DNA from: Pullulanibacillus sp. KACC 23026 | Lineage (GTDB): Bacteria > Bacillota > Bacilli > Bacillales > Sporolactobacillaceae | NCBI RefSeq assembly: GCF_029094525.1 | Contig: NZ_CP119107.1 | Coordinates: forward strand, 3,658,001 to 3,722,000 | Direction: 5' to 3' | DNA: 64,000 nt | Shown: positions 58,137-64,000 of the stretch, piece after piece | Layout of the letters: every line of letters begins with the position of its first letter | Numbering within the stretch: the first letter of the stretch is position 1 | The notes under the pieces: generated by a model | Told to the model about the DNA's origin: nothing | What the model saw: only the letters and a program-made list of their open reading frames with translations | Databases searched by the model: none | Position numbers and translations under genes: made by a program

Positions 58137-58574
58137 TCATTCAGGATAGGTGGCCTTTTCAAATTTACCGATGAGGATATCTAAGATTTTGAGTTCCTCA
58201 ATCGAAAAATGCGAATAGAGTTTCAAGAAAAATTGACTTTTTTTGTTGTCTAATTCGACTACAAGGGCCTTCCCTTGGTCCGTAGAGGTTAATTCGACAA
58301 TCCTTCGATCAACTTCTGAACGCTTTCGTTCTATATAGCCGCGCTGAAGCAGCCGATCGGATAGAGCTGTTGCATAGCTAGGCGTCACGCTCAGTTCCTT
58401 AGAGAGGTCTGATATTTTGACAGGCTCTTCTATGGAGATTTGTTTTAAGAAGACTAACTCATGGCTTGTGATGTTTTCTCCTCTGAACAAATCATTAAGC
58501 TCTTTCTGAATTTGACGAAACATCATCCTATATCTTTGCTCGATGGATTGAATTAACGCTACTTTTTCCTCCAT
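58137..58574 (-). CDS. MarR-family transcriptional regulator
   Basis: A 145-residue winged-helix repressor with the MarR core (ISDLSKELSVTPSYATALSDRLLQRGYIERKRSEVDRR at residues 50-86; the beta-wing follows). Last gene of an operon whose other products form an EmrAB-type efflux pump, so it is the likely repressor, binding the inverted repeat at 61664. ATG has GAGCAGGTG-like site upstream. Confidence 0.92.
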   Translation of the reverse strand: MEEKVALIQSIEQRYRMMFRQIQKELNDLFRGENITSHELVFLKQISIEEPVKISDLSKELSVTPSYATALSDRLLQRGYIERKRSEVDRRIVELTSTDQGKALVVELDNKKSQFFLKLYSHFSIEELKILDILIGKFEKATYPE

Positions 58575-58623
58575 AGCTTCACCTGCTCAAAGAGAGATCC
58601 GCGATACTTATCACTTTTTTTCC

Positions 58624-60723
58624 TCATGATTGATCGGTGGCAAGCTCATTTGATGGACTAACGGCCGGCAGATTGGATTTATCCGTTACCGGTTCTTTAG
58701 GCTTTCGGTTAGTCTTAACCGCCCGTTTAATAAAGAAGGATAAAACAAATGCAATGACAGCGAGTATCGTTGCCACAATAAAGGCATCATTAATCCCTTG
58801 GATGGTCGATTCTTTCGCAACTTGCCCATAAATCAATTCTTGTAACATGGCATTTCCTTCAGCAGCAGGAGCGTGCAACATACCTGAAATGGCCTGCCCT
58901 AATGTTTGCAATTGCTGACTTGCAAAATGATTGGAGAGCGAAAGGCTGTTTGCATAGGCCCCCTCGTGAAACGTTGTTCGATTTGTCATGACCGTGACCA
59001 AGAACGCGGTTCCGAGTGACCCCGATACTTGCCTTAGCGTGTTGGACATCGCTGTACCATGGCTGTGAAGCTTTGGTGGAAGCTGATTAAGTCCCTCTGT
59101 CATAATTGGCATCATCAGCATCGACATCCCGAACATCCGGAAAGTATACATAACCATTATATGACCATATGTCGTCGCATCCGTTAAATGGGCGAACATC
59201 CAGGTTGTAATAATCGTGATGAAAAGACCGACAACAGCAAGCGGACGTGCTCCTATCTTATCGTAGAGAATCCCTGTAACTGGAGACATAATCCCCATTA
59301 CGATGGCTCCTGGCAGCAATAAGAGACCTGATTGTAACGGTGTAAATCCGCGAATGTTCTGCAAGTAAATTGGAGTTAAGATCATCCCTGCAAACATAGC
59401 CATTGTTATAACGGCGTTAACAACTGAAGTTAGCGAAAAAATATTGTATTGGAAAACACGGAATTGGAGTATTGGATTCTTGATCACTAACTGTCTCCAA
59501 ACGAATAACCCCAGTGAAATGATTCCGCCAATTAAAGCTATTTCAACCCTGGCAGATCCCCATCCGGAATTACCAGCTTCACTAAAGCCGTATAAAATTC
59601 CGCCAAAACCGATTGTTGACAAGATAACACCAATGAAATCAAGTTTAGGGAATGTCAGTTTTTTAACGTTACGCAAGAAAAGGAACGCTAAAATCAAATC
59701 AATAATAATGATTGGCAACACGACATAAAACAGAAGGCGCCAAGAATAATTTTCAATAATCCATCCTGAAAGCGTTGGGCCAACAGCCGGCGCGAAGATC
59801 ATCGCCACCCCCATAGTTCCCATCGCTGCACCACGTTTTTCGGGAGGGAAGATCGCCAGCATAACATTCGTCATGAGCGGCATGATGATCCCGGCTCCAA
59901 TTCCCTGAACCAATCGTCCAACGAGAAGGATTGAGAAGGTTGGCGAAAGCGCACAGAAAATCGTACCAACACCAAATGAAGACATAGCAAAAATAAATAA
60001 AACACGTGTTGTAAAAGTTTCCAATAGAAAAGCGGTGATTGGAATTAAAACACCGTTAACAAGCATATAGCCTGTTGATAACCACTGTACGGTATTATAG
60101 CTTACATTCAGATCGGTTTGGATCTTAGGTAAAGCTACGTTTAGAAGTGTTTGATTTAATATGGCTGTAAAAGCCCCTAAAATCAGCACAGCCACAATTG
60201 ATATAGGGTGCACACTTCTTGGATCAATAATCTCAGATCGTTTAGTATTCTTTCTTCTTTTCTTCGATTTTGTAGATTCTTCACTTGCTTCTGTTGTCTC
60301 AGTTACACCTTTTTGCTCAATATTTGTAAGTGAGTAGCTCTCCACTGCTTCCTTTTCCAATGAAGTTCTTTCGGTTGATGGCTCAACTTCCTCATTTGTC
60401 TCGGTCGCGGCTTTTGAGACTAAAGGTGCCTCTATTTCATCTGAGTGCACTGAAGATTCATTTATAACGGCTTCATCGGCAAGTGCAGCGGATTCCTTAA
60501 CTGTTTCGTCAAGTTCTGCCGCTTCATTCACAATCGGCTCATGAAGTGTTTCATCACTTGCATCCGTCTGTCTGCGGCGGCTAGAGCGTGAACGGCCCCT
60601 TGAACGATTGGGCGTGTCATCGGCAGTCACATTCTTAGAAGCTTTTCCTCTTCGAAACAGCATGTTTAAGCCTAAAATGACAAGCACAACAAAGATGACA
60701 TAACCCCAAATAAAAGGTGACAT
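58624..60723 (-). CDS. EmrB-type DHA2 MFS exporter with long N-terminal extension
   Basis: A 699-residue protein. The C-terminal ~520 residues are a normal 14-helix DHA2 exporter (ILGAFTAILNQTLLNVALP, motif C in IFAPAVGPTLSGWI). Before it lie an extra N-terminal helix (residues 1-23) and roughly 140 disordered residues rich in Glu, Ser, Thr and Arg (SRGRSRSSRRR early, KKRRKNTKR later). Normal EmrB proteins have about 510 residues. ATG at 60723 with GGAGGG close by. It acts with the HlyD-type protein upstream. Confidence 0.88.
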   Translation of the reverse strand: MSPFIWGYVIFVVLVILGLNMLFRRGKASKNVTADDTPNRSRGRSRSSRRRQTDASDETLHEPIVNEAAELDETVKESAALADEAVINESSVHSDEIEAPLVSKAATETNEEVEPSTERTSLEKEAVESYSLTNIEQKGVTETTEASEESTKSKKRRKNTKRSEIIDPRSVHPISIVAVLILGAFTAILNQTLLNVALPKIQTDLNVSYNTVQWLSTGYMLVNGVLIPITAFLLETFTTRVLFIFAMSSFGVGTIFCALSPTFSILLVGRLVQGIGAGIIMPLMTNVMLAIFPPEKRGAAMGTMGVAMIFAPAVGPTLSGWIIENYSWRLLFYVVLPIIIIDLILAFLFLRNVKKLTFPKLDFIGVILSTIGFGGILYGFSEAGNSGWGSARVEIALIGGIISLGLFVWRQLVIKNPILQFRVFQYNIFSLTSVVNAVITMAMFAGMILTPIYLQNIRGFTPLQSGLLLLPGAIVMGIMSPVTGILYDKIGARPLAVVGLFITIITTWMFAHLTDATTYGHIMVMYTFRMFGMSMLMMPIMTEGLNQLPPKLHSHGTAMSNTLRQVSGSLGTAFLVTVMTNRTTFHEGAYANSLSLSNHFASQQLQTLGQAISGMLHAPAAEGNAMLQELIYGQVAKESTIQGINDAFIVATILAVIAFVLSFFIKRAVKTNRKPKEPVTDKSNLPAVSPSNELATDQS

Positions 60724-60778
60724 CGTGACCCTCCTTCCATCAATTCTTTCCTTTCATTCACCTTTACGTGACAAATTA

Positions 60779-61435
60779 TCAAGTGTGAATACGGACAGTG
60801 ACGTTCATACCAGGGCGCAATTGAACACCTTTGGAAGAATCGATTGAAATTTTAACTGGGATCACTTGTACCACTTTGGTGTAGTTTCCGGATTGGTTTG
60901 TTGTTGAAAGCAATGAGAAATTGCCGGATGTCGCAAAACCAATTTCTTTAACGCGACCAGTCAAAGTTGTTCCTTTATAAGCATCGACATAAATATCAAC
61001 TTTTTGACCAGTTGAAATATCATCAATATCAGTTTCTTTGATATTCGCTGTAACATAAAGGGCATTGTAATCATAGGCGTACGCTAGCGGTGAACCCGCC
61101 GCAACAAATGTGTCTTTAACGGCATTGTTTAAAGCAATTGTTCCATTTTTCGGCATTGTAACTGGAACTTGAACATTATTTCCTTTAGCATCTTGAGTGG
61201 TAATTTGTCCAACAGTGTCACCTGCACTGAAGGTTTGCCCCTCTGTCCCATTCCACTCAGTTAACTTACCGTTAGTCGATGGTGCAATAGCAATTTGCTG
61301 TCCATCAATTTTTGCATTATCCGTTTTGACGTAGTTAGCGCTTTGATCGTAAAAATAAAATCCAAGAGCGCCTCCGCCTATAAGGACAATAATGACAATA
61401 ATGTTTGTTAACAAAAGACGTCCAAAATTATTCAT
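60779..61435 (-). CDS. HlyD/EmrA-family membrane fusion protein
   Basis: A 218-residue periplasmic-adaptor-like protein: N-terminal anchor helix (residues 5-27), then a barrel-sandwich/biotinyl-lipoyl domain (YVKTDNAKIDGQQIAIAPSTNGKL and the later GQKVDIYVDAYKG), and a C-terminal beta domain ending RPGMNVTVRI. Short, with no long coiled coil, as in Gram-positive EmrA partners. First gene of the EmrA-EmrB-MarR operon. Confidence 0.88.
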   Translation of the reverse strand: MNNFGRLLLTNIIVIIVLIGGGALGFYFYDQSANYVKTDNAKIDGQQIAIAPSTNGKLTEWNGTEGQTFSAGDTVGQITTQDAKGNNVQVPVTMPKNGTIALNNAVKDTFVAAGSPLAYAYDYNALYVTANIKETDIDDISTGQKVDIYVDAYKGTTLTGRVKEIGFATSGNFSLLSTTNQSGNYTKVVQVIPVKISIDSSKGVQLRPGMNVTVRIHT

Positions 61436-61663
61436 GACGTATATACCTCCCTTATTTTAACTTAAGACAAAGCAGGTTCCTTGTATTTTTATTATGTCGT
61501 TAGCATGCCTTTTTTCCTAATTGATTATCAAAAAATCAGAATCCGATTTTCAATAAAACCAAAAAAGAAAAACCTCACCTCAGGATGAAGGTCAAGTTAA
61601 CAATTCCCTTAAAAAAAGAAGCTAACGCCACAACGGAACAACAGCTAAGTCATTAAGTCGGTT

Positions 61664-61730
61664 AATACTTAACAAGGTTAAGTATTATTTCAACGTAAAG
61701 TATCATAACACGGGGATTAACAGGTTGCAA
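61664..61730 (-). promoter_or_regulatory. Promoter and MarR operator of the efflux operon
   Basis: Minus strand TTGCAA (61725-61730), 17-base spacer, TATGAT (61702-61707). Just downstream is the perfect inverted repeat AATACTTAAC-N3-GTTAAGTATT (61664-61686), the size and form of a MarR operator over the start site. The untranslated leader is some 220 bases. Confidence 0.8.
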
Positions 61731-61782
61731 CTTCTTTTACTTAATTAAAATTCGACAAATAACAGCCGCTTTAAGCCGTTTT

Positions 61783-61831
61783 GGAGACAGACTTCTGTAA
61801 GCCGCTATTCTCTCAGTCAAGGTCTGTCCCC
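61783..61831. repeat. Inverted repeat of the GACAGAC type, third copy
   Basis: GGAGACAGAC pairs with GTCTGTCCCC (one mismatch); loop carries TTCTCTCAGTC, like the 8104 element's TTCTTTCAGTT. Confidence 0.7.
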
Positions 61832-61978
61832 ACTATATTTATTCACTTTGTTCACTATTATTTAGGGTTTCTTCACAATGCTTACCGCCCATTTTTAATT
61901 AATTCCCCCAATTCATAAACACTTTCACTAAATTCTACATAGGATACATTGAAACTGAACCAAAGGGGGTGAAAATAA

Positions 61979-62146
61979 ATGGTCTACGGTGGCTACGGAT
62001 ACGGCGGCTTTGGTGGCGGCTACGGCGGCTACGGCGGTGGCGCTTGTTGCTATGGTGGCGGCGGCTACGGCGGTGGCTACGGCTTCGCTTTAATTGTCGT
62101 CTTGTTCATCCTCTTGATTATCGTTGGTACAGCTTATGTTTACTAA
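61979..62146 (+). CDS. YjcZ-family sporulation micro-protein (55 residues)
   Basis: The longest copy: a 36-residue head of Gly/Tyr repeats ([14 protein letters not shown]) with a Cys-Cys pair (ACCYGG) leads into the invariant YjcZ helix ending GTAYVY. AAAGGGGGTG precedes the ATG at 61979. CATAGGATA at 61938-61946, with AACA about 16 bases before it, fits a sigma-K promoter well, 32 bases from the start. A terminator at 62163 follows. Confidence 0.87.
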   Translation: MVYGGYGYGGFGGGYGGYGGGACCYGGGGYGGGYGFALIVVLFILLIIVGTAYVY

Positions 62147-62162
62147 TAAATGATTGATCTAG

Positions 62163-62190
62163 AGGGTCTGACAACACGTCAGATCCTTTT
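62163..62190 (+). terminator. Terminator after the YjcZ gene
   Basis: AGGGTCTGAC pairs with GTCAGATCCT (one G-U) around a short loop, followed by TTTT. Confidence 0.75.
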
Positions 62191-62242
62191 AGTTTGTTCT
62201 ATTATAAAAAGTCATTCTGTGTTTCTTCTGTTTTTTAGAAAG

Positions 62243-62270
62243 AAAAAAAGATGAGGCTTTTGCCCCACCT
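62243..62270 (-). terminator. Terminator of the Gly/Tyr-rich gene
   Basis: On the minus strand AGGTGGGGC pairs with GCCTCATCT with two G-U pairs and a four-base loop, then TTTTTTT. Confidence 0.7.
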
Positions 62271-62281
62271 TTCTCATTGAA

Positions 62282-62470
62282 CTAATACCAAAATCCACCG
62301 TAAAAAGGTCTGCCCCAAGGTCCAAACCAAGGTCTAAACCAAGGTCTAAACCCATACCCGTATCCGAAGCCATAACCTGGAAAACCAAACCCGAAAGGAC
62401 CGTAAAAGGGATACGCCCGAGTTTCATTCATATCATAACTGTTTATATAGGGTTGCACATATGGATTCAT
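62282..62470 (-). CDS. Gly/Tyr/Phe/Pro-rich small protein, possible spore-coat protein
   Basis: A 62-residue protein: a polar N-terminus (MNPYVQPYINSYDMN), then a low-complexity stretch rich in Gly, Tyr, Phe, Trp and Pro (PGYGFGYGYGFRPWF). AAGGAGG lies 11 bases before the ATG and a terminator follows the stop, so the gene is real. Composition resembles spore-surface and coat proteins of Bacilli, but no family is recognised. It lies convergent to the YjcZ gene at 62 kb. Confidence 0.7.
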   Translation of the reverse strand: MNPYVQPYINSYDMNETRAYPFYGPFGFGFPGYGFGYGYGFRPWFRPWFGPWGRPFYGGFWY

Positions 62471-62563
62471 GCGCGTTTGCCTCCTTAGTTGTTGTCAGTC
62501 ATAAGGTATGCAAACACCCAAAAGGAAGCGCAAGTCCACCTAGATCCGCACAAGCCCAAAAAA

Positions 62564-62601
62564 TAAGGACATGGTGACTTACTTAAGTCACCATGTCCTT
62601 A
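62564..62601. terminator. Bidirectional terminator before uppP
   Basis: TAAGGACATGGTGAC pairs with GTCACCATGTCCTTA around an eight-base loop, between the Gly/Tyr-rich gene and the end of uppP. Confidence 0.85.
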
Positions 62602-62611
62602 AAGGAACGAG

Positions 62612-63418
62612 TTAGACAAGACTTGTAATTAAAATAATGATCCCGACGATCCAACAGTAGTAAGAAAATGGTCTCATGGCATTAATTTCTTTACGCTTAA
62701 ACCAATTCATAAGAATCCAAGCACTTATAAAGGCAAAAATTCCGGCTAACACTCCGCCTAAGAGGGACATTTTCAAAAGATCGCCTCCAGCGTGAACGAT
62801 CTTCGGTACTTCTAGAATACTTGCACCTGCAATAATTGGCGTTGCAAGCAGCATCGAAAAGCGTGCAGCGGCTTCATGCTTAAGACCGAGCCAGAATCCA
62901 GCTGTCATACTTGATCCAGAGCGTGAAAACCCTGGGAATAGGGCAAGAGATTGAAAAAGACCAATCACAATAGCTTGTCCAAACTTCAAATCCTCAATTT
63001 CTTTATTTCCTCGCGACCGAAGTTTTTCACCAAAAAATAAAAAGAAGCCGTTTATTATTAATAGGATAGAAGCACTTGTTACATTGCTAAACCCATTTCG
63101 AATTGGGGTTTCAAGCACTAACCCAATAATGGCAGCAGGTATAGTTGCTACAATAACCAGCAATAAAATCCGACGATTCCCAACAAAGATCGACTTTATC
63201 ATCTCGACCCAGTCACGCCAGAAATAAATGAGTAAAGCTAAGGCTGTCCCCAAATGCAACATGACAACGTAAGGTAAGAAATGTTCTTCTAAGAAATCGG
63301 GGCTCAGTTGCCAATGAAAAACATATGGTGTAAAGACACCGTGAGCAACACTGCTTATTGGAAATAATTCAGAAATCCCTTGGACAATGGCAAAAATAAA
63401 CGTCTGTAATAAATTCAA
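62612..63418 (-). CDS. uppP: Undecaprenyl-diphosphatase UppP (BacA)
   Basis: A 268-residue membrane enzyme with about seven helices that recycles the lipid carrier of cell-wall synthesis and gives bacitracin resistance when abundant. The catalytic signatures are VQGISELFPISSVAH (residues 12-26, with the two conserved Glu/His positions) and PGFSRSGSSMTAG near 165 (the PGxSRS motif). TTG start at 63418 with GGAGAGGTG upstream. With the Bce module, the window holds two kinds of bacitracin-related gene. Confidence 0.93.
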   Translation of the reverse strand: MNLLQTFIFAIVQGISELFPISSVAHGVFTPYVFHWQLSPDFLEEHFLPYVVMLHLGTALALLIYFWRDWVEMIKSIFVGNRRILLLVIVATIPAAIIGLVLETPIRNGFSNVTSASILLIINGFFLFFGEKLRSRGNKEIEDLKFGQAIVIGLFQSLALFPGFSRSGSSMTAGFWLGLKHEAAARFSMLLATPIIAGASILEVPKIVHAGGDLLKMSLLGGVLAGIFAFISAWILMNWFKRKEINAMRPFSYYCWIVGIIILITSLV

Positions 63419-63741
63419 TGGTCACCTCTCCTAAATCTCGACAAAATTCATTTTTTAGTCTAATTTTAATAGTTATGAAACAATAAGTAGTTATCTAATT
63501 GACAAGCTATCCCCTTCTATAAATAAACAACTCCCTTTTCACTCGGTGAACGCAAGACCGTTTCATGGAATAAGCAAGGCTCTAGAAAATGTCAACCAAC
63601 TGCTTTAAGACTGCTTTTCATTGTCAATAGTTCTAGTTGCTTTGTACAGATCAGAGAACCTTCCCTCCTTTATTTTATAGTAATTTCTCGTTTAATCAAT
63701 TCTAATATTATTACAAAGGCCATCTATTAAAAAGAAAGCGT
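63419..63741. other. Intergenic, about 320 bp
   Basis: AT-rich. It must contain the uppP promoter on the minus strand and the 3' end of the next gene. No gene or clear terminator is visible. Confidence 0.4.
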
Positions 63742-64000
63742 TTATTTCTTAGAACCCTCTTTTTTGGTCCGTGTTTTTTGTTTCGGTTCTGCTGGTTTCT
63801 TATTTTTTTCTTGCGACTGACTGATGACATCATTTTGCCATTTAGTCTCCCGGCTTTTGAGGTCGGAAATAAGCGCATCTCCCTTATCCCTTGTGAGAAC
63901 ACCAAATTCCACATATTTATTGATTAAATCGATTTGTCCCTTAAGAATCCGTTGACGAATCGTCTTTATTTCCATTTTCTGTTCTGCCGTCAATTGGGGC
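63742..64000 (-). CDS. DUF2680 (YckD-like) protein, N-terminus beyond the window
   Basis: The visible 86 residues begin within ...PQLTAEQKMEIKTIRQ and contain the DUF2680 core LINKYVEFGVLTRDKGD. The end is Lys-rich (KTRTKKEGSKK). DUF2680 proteins are usually secreted; a signal peptide would lie outside the window. The frame runs off the right edge, so the TTG at 63993 is not taken as a start. Confidence 0.75.
   Translation of the reverse strand, partial: PQLTAEQKMEIKTIRQRILKGQIDLINKYVEFGVLTRDKGDALISDLKSRETKWQNDVISQSQEKNKKPAEPKQKTRTKKEGSKK

Overview
The window looks like the chromosome of an endospore-forming, low-to-mid GC Firmicute of the order Bacillales. The evidence is sporulation-associated genes (SASP-P, four YjcZ-type micro-proteins, a Gly/Tyr-rich coat-like protein), Bacillus-type Shine-Dalgarno sequences with frequent TTG/GTG starts, a preQ1-I riboswitch before queCDE, and many relatives of B. 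subtilis proteins (YhfW, YfmJ, YojN/YojO, YhjB/YhjC, BceRSAB). I infer a Sporolactobacillaceae-like relative of Bacillus, but the 16S gene here would have to be searched to settle the genus. There is no phage, plasmid, CRISPR or insertion-sequence hallmark; this is mostly ordinary chromosome interrupted by repeat-rich intergenic regions.

Layout. 0-7 kb: a topoisomerase III gene with an apparent frameshift, an SSS symporter with its DUF3311 partner, two M20 amidohydrolases and a 24-residue YjcZ protein. 7-12 kb: an aldose epimerase-like gene, queCDE (7-deazaguanine pathway) behind a preQ1-I riboswitch, and a Rieske/FAD oxidoreductase. 12-17.6 kb: a minus-strand rRNA operon without spacer tRNA, driven by two tandem promoters. 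Its 5S tail and terminator are repeated twice more downstream. 18-25 kb: an unrecognised membrane protein, an unrecognised helical protein, a DeoR regulator, and a second SSS/DUF3311 pair. 25-38 kb: a 6S-like RNA, a histidine phosphatase, further YjcZ proteins, a DHA2 exporter, RarD, a 2-hydroxyacid dehydrogenase, three tandem M29 aminopeptidases, a nucleoside-type MFS carrier and YfmJ, ending in an 81-bp tandem repeat array.

38-50 kb: a complete Bce-type two-component/ABC antimicrobial-peptide detoxification module with a matching operator; a LacI-controlled cluster of two TIM-barrel isomerases and a Gfo/Idh/MocA dehydrogenase (probably sugar or keto-sugar catabolism); an SgrR-type regulator divergent from an MFS carrier. 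50-57 kb: a beta-hydroxyacid dehydrogenase, a VOC protein coupled to a MoxR ATPase and a VWA protein, an NhaD/ArsB-type carrier and a YihY/BrkB membrane protein. 57-64 kb: sspP, an EmrA-EmrB-MarR efflux operon with a clear operator, a YjcZ protein, a Gly/Tyr-rich coat-like protein, UppP and the C-terminal part of a DUF2680 protein.

The less ordinary features are the three tandem M29 paralogues, the 81-bp repeat array that stays open in one frame but has no start codon, the triplicated 5S tail/terminator, the dispersed YjcZ set sharing a CATANNNTA element, the EmrB protein with a long disordered N-terminal extension, and the orphan membrane protein at 18.2 kb. I do not see a clear new defence or biosynthetic system. 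Start codons were chosen from ribosome binding sites. Family names come from recognising motifs by eye, not from any search.
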